DNA of 64,000 bases. It comes from Cranoglanis bouderius (lineage: Eukaryota; Chordata; Actinopteri; Siluriformes; Cranoglanididae). Made by a program: the position numbers and the translations under genes. The stretch is from positions 6,309,754 to 6,373,753 of the forward strand of contig CM042566.1 of assembly GCA_023630585.1 (NCBI GenBank). Reading direction: 5' to 3'. Every line of letters begins with the position of its first letter. Within the stretch, counting starts at the first letter, position 1. The notes beneath the pieces were generated by a model. It ran no database searches and was not told the DNA's origin. It was given only the letters and a program-made list of their open reading frames with translations. Shown here piece by piece: positions 1 through 64,000 of this stretch.

Positions 1-730
1 AGTCAATGCATCATCAGTTTATGATTTATGATGGCAGTCAGGATTTGAATTTGAGCTTAAATGCTTGATCATTTTTGTGATGTCACTTTCTGCATTTAGG
101 AAAATAGAGTTAGTACCAAAAGGGCTGTCTACCAACAGCATAAACCATTTGCAGGAGATTTTACACAAGAAATTTGGTATTCATGGAAATCTGTTTACTT
201 CAGAAAAACAAGTTTGTATCCTAAGCGAGCTCCTGAGTTTGTGTAAATTTCCATAGAAGACTCATTAATATAAAGATTGATCGGCTTCAAAGAGCTGCGA
301 TTTTTACAGATGGATTATTCTGTCATGTTTAAATCGTTTATTTGTTTCAAATGCATTCGAAGGTTTAATGAAAATGGTGTGAAACTTGGCTGTGTCTTAT
401 TAATGTCTTGAAGCAAAGCAATCCAGAACGAATCCATAAAAGAAGACAAATAAACCTAGACATTCACGTAGGACAAAAGAAATGCCGCCCAATAAAAGGA
501 GGAAGAGTTAGTGTGTATCTATGGTAGCTGACACACTGCAGTGGCTAAGCTGCATTACTGAAATGCCTCAATTCGTAGGCACTCTTATGTTGTTTAGTAG
601 TCATTTTGTTGTTTTCAGGTCTCTGTGAGCTTTGCCTTTTATGGAGTTTTGTAGGTGTCACTTAATGTACAGTAAATCAGACAGATCATGAACGTAATTT
701 ACAACATTTGCAACACTATATAGAATGAGC

Positions 731-775
<45 letters not shown>

Positions 776-781
776 TTGTAG
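1..781 (+). other. abcc8 intron (partial) with dispersed repeat and (TG)n
   Basis: No coding exon is recognisable. Positions 155-330 resemble 38545-38690 (shared core around gttcctgagtttgtgtaa and gatcggcttcaaa), so this is a dispersed repeat. A (TG)n tract fills 733-773, directly in front of the exon acceptor. Confidence 0.5.
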
Positions 782-874
782 GGATCTGCAGCAGTTAGAG
801 GACAGCACCCAGATCCCCCTGCTGTCCCACTACTCAGTGACTATAGAGGGTCTCACCACCATCAGAGCCTTTAG
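782..874 (+). CDS. abcc8: abcc8 exon: coupling helix region (DLQQLEDSTQIPLLSHYSV)
   Basis: The acceptor is ttgtag before 782 and the donor is gtacac after 874. The 93-nt exon enters mid-codon and leaves in phase 2. It encodes the conserved stretch ending TIEGLTTIRAFR of the last transmembrane domain. The acceptor sits directly behind a (TG)n tract, which takes the place of a usual polypyrimidine tract. Confidence 0.9.
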   Translation, partial: GSAAVRGQHPDPPAVPLLSDYRGSHHHQSL

Positions 875-2077
875 GTACACTACACACACTTACAGGTTAA
901 AAAGAAGAATTACAGAGTGTTATCCAGATTATTTGGTGGTTAATGAGTTTATCTAGACAATTACTTGAATCCTGTTTGGTTGCAGACACGAACAAAGATT
1001 TAAGAAGAGACTTTTGGAATACACAGATGCCAATAACATCGCCTCACTCTTTCTCACAGCAGCCAATCGCTGGCTCGAAGTTCGCATGGTAAAATCAATC
1101 CATCAAATAATCAATATAATGACAACCCATCAATTGGAACAAATAAAGACATATAATAAATAAATAATAGAACATATCACACGACACTACTAGTGATACT
1201 AGACACTACTAGTGATATACAGTGTATGATGACTTATTATGCTCAGTAATGTTTGATCTTCGTCCGTTGACCATAAAATTGCTTTTTTAATTTTTTTTTT
1301 AAAAATCATTTTGCTTAGTCAATGTCCCAAGCAGTTCATATATATATATATATTTGAACAGTTCTGAAATACTGTGGACTGAACTAAAGACTGCAGTCAA
1401 TATGTACAAACCTAAGGCCCTTCTCATGGCATGACTGTAGTAAGAGATTTTTTCTTGACTCATCAGGAGTACATCGGGGCGTTTGTGGTGCTGATAGCAG
1501 CCGTGGCGTCCATCAGCAGTGAGCTCTCAGCTGGATTAGTGGGTCTGGGCCTCACATATGCTCTCATGGTAAAACTTCCTGCCCAACACACATTAAACAA
1601 TACTCTCACATAGTTTTCTGCTAATTCTAAAACATAGTTCTGTACCTGATATAACAGGTGTCGAACTACCTGAACTGGATGGTGCGTAACCTGGCTGATA
1701 TGGAGGTACAGCTCGGCTGTGTGAAGAGGATCAGCAGTCTGCTCAACACAGAGCCTGAGAAATACAATGGAGAAATGAGTGCGTGGATGAGAAATGAAAG
1801 TCGTATATTGAGTGCATCCTATATGCAAGGGTTTGATGGAAGATATACAGTGCCTTGCATAAGTATTCACCCCTTTGAACACCCCATATTTTGTGAATAG
1901 AACTGAATCAGGTTTGGCTGAACAACCAGAGGGCCTTTGTATTGATAGTCAAAATGATTGAGAGACAAATAGAGACTCTTCTTTCTCCTGATTGGCTAGA
2001 TGTCAATGGTCCACATCATTTGTTTTTGTTTTTTTCTCCTTTAAGCAGATATTTTATTGATGCTGCCATGTGAAAAC

Positions 2078-2147
<70 letters not shown>

Positions 2148-4893
2148 TTATTTATTTATTTATTTATTTATTTTCTAATCGAAAATATCACAGCTGGTGA
2201 ATGCTTGGAAATATGGAAAATATGCACGCTGTTGGGTTTCTGTGTGTAGAGTATCATGACTGTGTTTAGCTGCTGGTGAGCAGAGTGATGGGAATTTATT
2301 AATTCCCATCGCCTCTCCACAATAACATTGATACAGAGATAAAACATACAGCACAACTAAAGCTTTTTGGATAGTAAAACACTGTATACAACTTACACAA
2401 TAAAATTATAACACATAATACAATATTTGTGACATTATTTGTTTATATAAATGAATTTAATTCAGTTAATGAGGTGCAATGCACAAGGACCTCACTGATT
2501 ATTTATTTGTTTTGATGTTCCAGCTCCAGCCCAGGTTCCAGCAGGCTGGCCCAAATATGGCGAGATCCAAATAAAGAATCTGAGCGTGAGATATGATAGC
2601 AGCCTAAAACCCGTCCTAAAGCGTGTCAATGCTCACATCAAACCTGGACAAAAGGTAACACCATTATAACCCACTCATGGTGTTACTTGCTTTCTTACAC
2701 ACTCCAAGTCGTTCCCATCAGTTATGTTCTGTAATTCTGTATTTATACAGGTGGGGATATGTGGACGAACAGGAAGTGGAAAGTCTTCCTTCTCTTTGGC
2801 TCTTTTTCGAATGGTAGACACATGCGAGGGTAAACTTTTTTTTCCTTCTATTTCTCATTATTATACTGTCATCTTCTAGGCTTGGTGACATTCTGTTATT
2901 TTCTTCAAGGTCGAATTATTATTGATGGGATTGATATTGCTAAACTGCCCCTTCAAACCCTACGCTCCAAATTTTCTATCATTCTTCAGGACCCCATTTT
3001 ATTCAGTGGAACAATTCGGTAAGTCTTATTGATCTTATAACCATGCCATTGAATACTGGAATCTCCATTTTGTTTTGCTGCAGTAAAGCTACAGTATCAG
3101 AGATAGACCATTAGATAGGTAGGCTATTAGGTAATCCCATAGAAAACTTAGGTAGGATCGTTTGGAATTATTTGTCAATTAATGCTCTTTAATTGATTGC
3201 TAACAACTTTGGTTTTTTTATTTTTTAGATTTAATCTGGATCCAGAGAGAAAGGCCACTGACCGGATGCTGTGGGAAGCTCTGGATATCGCTCAGCTCAC
3301 ACCCGTAGTGGAAGCTTTACCTGGAGGACTAGGTGAGAACTTGGGTACTTCTCGTTCTTTGCTTCTTAGCTCTTCTCTCTGAGGACGCAGGGAAAGAAAA
3401 AATGGACAGGAGGAACCAAGGACAAAACTAATTGCCAAATTAGGTATCCTTATAAGGGACTTACGTCAATTCACTTATTGATGACATGCTGTCCTGCTGG
3501 ATTAACTGTACAACAGAACCTTCTACAGTACAACGATTAAGCCTACACACTAAATTGTAGCATTTATTTGACTTTGGTTTTGGGAGAGCTGGAGCATTTA
3601 TAGTCAGTTTACATCACTATTTTGCAGTAATTTATTCAATTTTACTTTTGTCATTTTTTTTTTTTACTTTTTCTTAGAATTAACCAATCAAACAATCATT
3701 GTAAGAATCAGATGATCATTCAGTGAGTGAATCTGTTAAAGAATCTATCTAAGAATGAAGCATTAGAATGAAGATTAGCATTTAATCATTATATCACGTT
3801 CAGTAGATTGTGCTATAACTATAATTCGCGTTCATATTTATACTTTTTTCCAGGAATGAATCAAAGAATCATTCTGAGAATTAAAGAATGTATTAAAAGA
3901 AAAATCTAAATGAGAATATCTCTACTTTTATTTATTTATAATTTTTATTTTTTTTGTAATTAATTTATTAGGGGATTCTGTTTTTCATGATTTTTGCACA
4001 TTCTGTAAAGAGCATCATTTTTCAGCCTATTTTTGTAAATTCGGCAACTTACCTCAGAGTAAAATCCATTCATGCACAAGAAATGCCTGTATAAGTTAAT
4101 AGCAGTATTTTCTGATCATCAATAGTTCAATAAACATTCAGAAATTATGATGTTTTTTTGGCTCTATTCAGACCGCTTGTGATTTTGTGACTAATTCTCA
4201 GGATTTCTAGCCATTAGAGCGAACCTTAATAAAGCTTAATAAGATTGTCCTGTCCATGTCTTAGATGCCATGGTGACAGAGGGAGGAGAAAACTTCAGTC
4301 AGGGGCAGCGGCAGCTCTTCTGTCTGGCCCGAGCGTTTGTGAGGAAGAGCAGCATCCTCATCATGGATGAAGCCACAGCGTCTATCGACATGGCCACTGT
4401 GAGAGATCATATGTACAATGCATATCTCACAACACGTATAACAATAAAAAAGTGCTGTAACCTTCGACCCCCTTCTTCTTCTGAACAGGAGAGCATTCTA
4501 CAAAAAGTCGTTATGACCGCTTTTGCAGATCGGACGGTTGTAAACATTGCTGTGAGTATCTGTTAAAACGTTGGCTTAAACGCGATATAGCAGTACAAAG
4601 TGATCTTTAGTCCTCGTCCACCACCAAACACTGCTTTGCTTTCCCTCAACTCTGTCTACGAGTATGTCTACATATTCTACACAGATTCTACAAGGGGTAC
4701 AGTACGTAAACGTATGACCTCAACTGTATGTAATATATTGTGTATTACGCTGCAGCATCGTGTGCACACCATCCTGGGCTCAGACGTGGTCATCGTGATG
4801 AAGCGTGGAGCCATTGTTGAATACGACAGACCTGATGTCCTGCTGGAGCAGAAAGACAGCGTCTTCTATTCTTTCGTCAGAGCAGACAAGTGA
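782..4893 (+). CDS. abcc8: ABCC8/9-type sulfonylurea receptor, 3' part of gene (11 exons, NBD2)
   Basis: This is the C-terminal part of a K-ATP channel regulatory subunit (SUR), a plasma-membrane ABC protein that pairs with Kir6 subunits and senses Mg-ADP through its nucleotide-binding domains. Eleven exons join in one frame: 782-874, 986-1088, 1467-1568, 1658-1778, 2524-2654, 2751-2829, 2910-3018, 3229-3332, 4265-4398, 4489-4551 and 4756-4893, all with GT-AG borders. They encode the last transmembrane stretch, then NBD2: Walker A GRTGSGKSS, Q-loop LQDPILFSGT, signature NFSQGQRQL, Walker B SILIMDEATASID and H-loop AHRVHT. The protein ends SFVRADK. The NFSQGQ signature and RADK end resemble SUR1 (ABCC8), whereas SILIMDE and VIVMKRG resemble SUR2 (ABCC9). 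Linkage to mob2 (both on human 11p) also favours abcc8. The 5' exons lie outside the window. Relative to the mammalian sequence I remember, about four residues are missing in VLIAAVASISSELSAGL. Confidence 0.9.
986..1088 (+). CDS. abcc8: abcc8 exon: EYTDANNIASLFLTAANRWL
   Basis: The acceptor is ggttgcag and the donor is gtaaaa. The 103-nt exon completes an Arg codon and leaves in phase 0 at EVRM. It encodes the cytosolic extension of the membrane helices that is nearly invariant in SUR proteins. Confidence 0.9.
1467..1568 (+). CDS. abcc8: abcc8 exon: transmembrane helix (EYIGAFVVLIAAVASIS)
   Basis: The acceptor is tcatcag and the donor is gtaaaac. The 102-nt, phase 0-0 exon encodes hydrophobic helices ending ELSAGLVGLGLTYALM. 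About four residues between SIS and ELSAGL that I recall in mammalian SURs are absent. Confidence 0.9.
1658..1778 (+). CDS. abcc8: abcc8 exon: VSNYLNWMVRNLADMEVQLG
   Basis: The acceptor is ataacag and the donor is gtgcgt. The 121-nt exon encodes the end of the last transmembrane domain and the linker toward NBD2 (KRISSLLNTEPEKYNGEM) and leaves in phase 1. Confidence 0.9.
1779..2523 (+). other. abcc8 intron with lone Tc1-like terminal repeat and (TA)n/(TTTA)n
   Basis: At about 1847 a sequence beginning CAGTGCCTTGCATAAGTATT resembles the terminal repeat of Tc1-type fish MITEs, but I find no matching right end, so it is a one-ended remnant. A (TA)n tract covers about 2081-2142, followed by (TTTA)n to about 2172. 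Confidence 0.5.
2081..2172. repeat. (TA)n followed by (TTTA)n
   Basis: About 30 TA units followed by about seven TTTA units in an abcc8 intron. Confidence 0.95.
2524..2654 (+). CDS. abcc8: abcc8 exon: start of NBD2 (GEIQIKNLSVRYD)
   Basis: The acceptor is gttccag and the donor is gtaaca. The 131-nt exon restores phase 0 and encodes PAQVPAGWPKYGEIQ through VNAHIKPGQK, the beta strands preceding Walker A. Confidence 0.9.
2751..2829 (+). CDS. abcc8: abcc8 exon: NBD2 Walker A
   Basis: The acceptor is ttatacag and the donor is gtaaac. The exon encodes VGICGRTGSGKSSFSLALF and the start of the following helix; the ATP-binding Lys and Ser are intact. Confidence 0.92.
2910..3018 (+). CDS. abcc8: abcc8 exon: NBD2 Q-loop
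   Basis: The acceptor is cttcaag and the donor is gtaagt. The exon encodes RIIIDGIDIAKLPLQTLRSK and then FSIILQDPILFSGTIR, with the Q-loop Gln present. Confidence 0.92.
3229..3332 (+). CDS. abcc8: abcc8 exon: NBD2 helical subdomain
   Basis: The acceptor is ttttttag and the donor is gtgagaa. The exon encodes FNLDPERKATDRMLWEALDI and on to EALPGGL, in the helical subdomain before the ABC signature. Confidence 0.9.
3333..4264 (+). other. abcc8 intron, AT-rich, nothing recognised
   Basis: This is the largest intron in the visible part of abcc8. It is AT-rich with short diverged repeats of an 'agaatgaa' type (3715-3900) and no exon or element I can name. Confidence 0.5.
4265..4398 (+). CDS. abcc8: abcc8 exon: NBD2 signature motif and Walker B
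   Basis: The acceptor is tgtcttag and the donor is gtgaga. The exon encodes DAMVTEGGENFSQGQRQLF, ARAFVRKSS and ILIMDEATASIDMAT. The signature NFSQGQRQ matches SUR1 rather than the NFSVGQRQ I recall for SUR2; the Walker B Asp-Glu pair is intact. Confidence 0.93.
4489..4551 (+). CDS. abcc8: abcc8 exon: ESILQKVVMTAFADRTVVNI
   Basis: The acceptor is tgaacag and the donor is gtgagt. The 63-nt, phase 0-0 exon ends at Ala just before the H-loop His. Confidence 0.9.
4756..4893 (+). CDS. abcc8: abcc8 last coding exon, stop at 4891-4893
   Basis: The acceptor is cgctgcag. The exon encodes HRVHTILGSDVVIVMKRGAI and ends SFVRADK with a TGA stop. The H-loop His is its first residue. The C-terminal tail is the part that differs between SUR splice forms; only one version is seen here. 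Confidence 0.92.
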   Translation, partial: HRVHTILGSDVVIVMKRGAIVEYDRPDVLLEQKDSVFYSFVRADK

Positions 4894-5070
4894 GAAAAGG
4901 CGACGAGGAGTGTGCATGTCACGAACAGGGCAGGACAAAGGGATTTTGCTATGATCTGTATATAATTTGTAAATGTATAATTACTGACAGATAATATGAA
5001 ACTTGGAACCAGTAATGGAACCTATAACTTCTCCTTTCAAACGGTTCTAATAAAAGCCAGTTTCCTATTA
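4894..5070 (+). other. abcc8: abcc8 3' UTR with polyadenylation signal
   Basis: An AATAAA hexamer lies at 5049-5054, about 160 bases past the stop codon, so the transcript probably ends near 5070. The exact cleavage site is inferred. Confidence 0.55.
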
Positions 5071-6570
5071 AAGAACTCTTTAATAATTTTTCCACTGTTA
5101 CTGTTAATGTCGGTACAAATTGCTAGTAGAAATGATGCAAACAACACATTAATTAGTGACATTTTAAATATTTTATTAGGGTATAATTTGCAGAGCTTAA
5201 AATATTAAATCGCTTTTAACTTAAGTATTATTAAAATACATAAAAATGAAAGCCAGAACTGTGTCCTGAAAAAAAAAAAAAAAAAAAAGCCAAAACTAAA
5301 CCAAATGGGGGAAAAAAAAAGATAAATAAATTAAAATGAAGAACATCCAACCCTCTAATGAGAGAACCTCTACCTAAGAGAACTCTCTGAACAGTGATGA
5401 AGGGAGGACTTTAAAATATCTTTCTCTCTCTTTCATGCTTACATACACCTTTTTGTCCTTTTGTTCTCTCTCTCTCACTCTCTCTCTCTCACTCATTCAC
5501 TCTGGATAATTTTCTCAAACAGTTAAATACATAAAGACTAGTTTTACATTCTTTTGCCACTTTTCTATTTTGAAAGTGTCCTTACAAAGCGAGCCTGGGC
5601 GATACCTCGATCCTGACACGATTCCAATCTAATTGTCCCCTTAGGCATTTTTTTTTTTTTTTTTTTTTTGAATTAAACATGGATGGGAATTTTGATGTAC
5701 CTTTATATGGGATATGGAACAATCAAATGTAGCAGACAAAATGTCTTTGTCATTGTGCTGCATAATGGAAAAGCACCATGAAACGAGGCCTTCGGACTGG
5801 TGCTCTTTTTTCTAGATGGATCCAAAATGGCCGCCTGCGGTGCGCTCTGGTGCTGGAGGAGCGCTCAGGGGACATAAGGTCTGACTAGATTATCTAGTAT
5901 ATTGTAAAAGAAAGGGGGGGGAAAAAAATGGAAAAAAAAAAAAATGAAAAGGTGCAGCCATTGTGTAAGATGCTGGGTTAAAGAGCATCTTGGGTGGAAA
6001 GTAGTCAGACTTAAAGGATTATGGGTAAACAGTCTGGTCCTGAAGGTCTAAATTTCACACTCGTTATTCCTCCAAAAAACAAACAAACAAACAAACAAAA
6101 AAAACACCTTATATTGTTAAGAAGACTCTGTAGACGACCAGGACTACGGTTTAGTCTTCTTAAACTGTACAGAAAAACAGTGCCACTAGTATCTTCCTCA
6201 CATCTTCTCATTCTAACATGGATGGATAGAGTTCGCTAACGTCAGGAGGAAGAGAAAACCAAACCTAGTGTCCCATATTCCGAACCCAAACTCATTAGTA
6301 CATGGGCATGAGAAAACCAAACCAACTAAAAACAACAACAACAACAACAAAAAAAAAAAAAGGTGAAAGTATGAATGCTTCCTGGTTAAAGGGCTCGCAG
6401 AACAGTACAACCTCTGGAAGGGGGGGATTTTGGCGAGTGCTGCCACCCACAGTCCAGGCTGACCCATCCTGACCGGGTCGTAAAAAAGAGAGCGAAGTTT
6501 GTGGGAGGTGAAAGGGCGGTCCTTCTGTCCTCCCCTGAGCAGAGGGATGGAGGGGAGACAAGTGCGAGCC
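5071..6570 (-). other. mob2: Intergenic stretch and probable mob2 3' UTR
   Basis: This lies between the two convergent genes. The mob2 stop is at 6571-6573 on the minus strand. The most convincing minus-strand AATAAA is the complement of TTTATT at 5172-5177. If it is used, mob2 has a 3' UTR of about 1.4 kb that ends roughly 100 bases from the abcc8 end. Poly-A, poly-T and CT runs occur at 5272, 5456-5492, 5650 and 6350. The UTR extent is inferred. Confidence 0.35.
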
Positions 6571-63027
<56,457 letters not shown>

Positions 63028-63059
63028 ACTGATGGAAAGGGGGTCGATGGACACACTTT

Positions 63060-63560
63060 TGTCCCCTTCCTCCTTTTATTTTGGCTTTCTCTCACTCCAG
63101 GTGAAGCAGCTCGACAGGAAAGCTCTCTTGTAGCCTCCACCGGATGCTTCTTGACAACTCCCTGGTTTTAATTCAACCCGAATCAGTGTCTGTTAGTAAT
63201 AAGATGCGTTTGAAAAGTGCCGGTAAAGCAGCTCCAGCACTATAATGATGGAGCGCATTGACTTTGGCGTATTGGCGAAGGGTAGCAGTGGGATTACTTT
63301 CTTCCTCTCCAAAGCCAGTCTGTCTGTCGAAGGTTCTCGAAGCTCAAGGCGACTATTCGGTCACAAAGCCATTCTAAATTTCCTCGGAGAACCTCCTGTC
63401 GCTTGTGCGTTCACAGCGCGTGAGATCTCGCTGAGGTCGCCGTTCGCTGTTATCCAGCTCTGCCATATACAGGAAGTCCGGAAGTAAACACAGCTCCGGT
63501 GCCGAACCCCAAGCACTTCCGGGTTTGTGGTCGGAGCGCGCGCGCGGGGTTGATGGGATA
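63060..63560 (-). promoter_or_regulatory. mob2: GC-rich promoter-like region of canonical mob2
   Basis: Upstream of the MDWLMG exon the sequence becomes CpG-rich. ETS-type GGAAGT cores lie at 63471-63485, an inverted one (acttccgggt) at 63515-63524, and a CG run at 63535-63547. TATA is absent. This looks like a housekeeping promoter, with transcription start probably near 63450-63540. Confidence 0.5.
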
Positions 63561-63701
63561 TGTATTTTTCAAACGAAAAAAATCGCAAGTGGTTTGTGCT
63601 GTTTTGTTTTTTATTATCATGACTCTCTCAGAAAATGCCTCGAAAGACTATTTAAACTATATGTACACAAGTGAAGTGAACAACATTTGATTATCTCGTT
63701 A

Positions 63702-64000
63702 CAGTGGCACCTGTAAAAGGGTGGGATATATTAGGCAGTGAGTGAAGTCAGTTCTTGAAGTTCTCTGATGTGTTGGAAGCAGGAAAAATGGGCAAGTGTA
63801 AGGATCTGAGCGACTCTGACAAAGGGCGGATTGTGATGGCTAGACGACTGGGTCAGAGCATCTCCAAAACAGCAGGTCTTGTGGGGTGTTTCCCGGTATG
63901 CAGTGGTTAGTACCTACCAAAAGTGGTCGAAGGAAGGACAACCGGTGAACTGGCGATAGGGTCATGGGCACACTAGGATCACTGATGCACGTGTGGAGCG
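63702..64000 (+). mobile_element. Tc1-like transposon, left part, cut by window end
   Basis: Starts with cagtggcacctgtaaaaggg after a TA at 63700-63701, followed by a leader (ggatatattaggcagtgagt) typical of this fish Tc1 lineage, and then the transposase start at 63788. The right end is outside the window. Confidence 0.8.
63788..64000 (+). pseudogene. Tc1-like transposase N-terminus, frameshifted
   Basis: Reads MGKCKDLSDSDKGRIVMARR and LGQSISKTAGLVG, a helix-turn-helix start. One extra T near 63890 shifts the frame (continuing VSRYAVVSTYQKWSKEGQPV in the next frame), and a TAG follows after NWR near 63957. The protein is broken. Confidence 0.82.

Overview
The window looks like teleost fish nuclear DNA. 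It carries spliced vertebrate genes with GT-AG introns, many Tc1/mariner, hAT and piggyBac DNA transposons, tRNA-derived SINEs and long CA/GATA microsatellites. A catfish-like or related fish is possible, but I cannot fix the species from sequence alone. No bacterial, viral or CRISPR-type system is visible.

Two host genes are present, tail to tail. On the plus strand, positions 782-4893 hold the last eleven coding exons of an ABCC8/ABCC9-type sulfonylurea receptor, the regulatory subunit of K-ATP channels. They cover the end of the last membrane domain and the whole second nucleotide-binding domain. The signature motif and the C-terminal RADK favour abcc8. On the minus strand, mob2 (MOB kinase activator 2, partner of NDR/LATS-type kinases) has its four shared coding exons at 6571-10700. 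I located its canonical first coding exon (MDWLMG) at 63011-63027, so about 52 kb of the window is the first intron of mob2. Inside that intron are two further minus-strand first exons with the same splice phase. One at 22158-22189 encodes MVLQAVGKVL and matches the N-terminus I recall for a mammalian Mob2 isoform. The other at 31336-31418 encodes a 27-residue N-terminus starting MAEANRDAAN that I do not recognise. Each has a good Kozak context; the 22 kb and 63 kb exons also have GC-rich promoter-like DNA just upstream.

The remaining sequence is mainly a transposon landscape inside this intron. From left to right it holds: a ~155-bp tandem repeat split by 1.8 kb (12.7-15.4 kb); an ~82-bp tandem repeat (16.9-17.1 kb); at least five copies of a family with ends CAGTCCCTCCAGGATT (20.0, 36.6, 38.8, 43.3 and 61.5 kb); Tc1-type elements at 22.9, 25.9, 29.45-30.7, 33.7, 34.36-35.92 (full-length ORF), 36.7, 44.6 and 63.7 kb; fold-back MITEs (21, 26.4, 27.4/28.1 and 31.1 kb); a LINE tail followed by a SINE (27.5-28.1 kb); hAT elements with perfect 8-bp target duplications (46.1 and 48.5 kb); a piggyBac element with a large transposase ORF (53.99-56.36 kb); long CA and CAGA repeats (57.0-57.6 kb); and two more SINE-like elements (57.6 and 59.8 kb).

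For a second look, the best items are the three alternative mob2 first exons, the intact Tc1-type ORF with 35-residue D-E spacing and Glu in place of the first catalytic Asp, and the piggyBac element with three copies of a palindromic motif. All family names come from reading motifs by eye; no database search was run.
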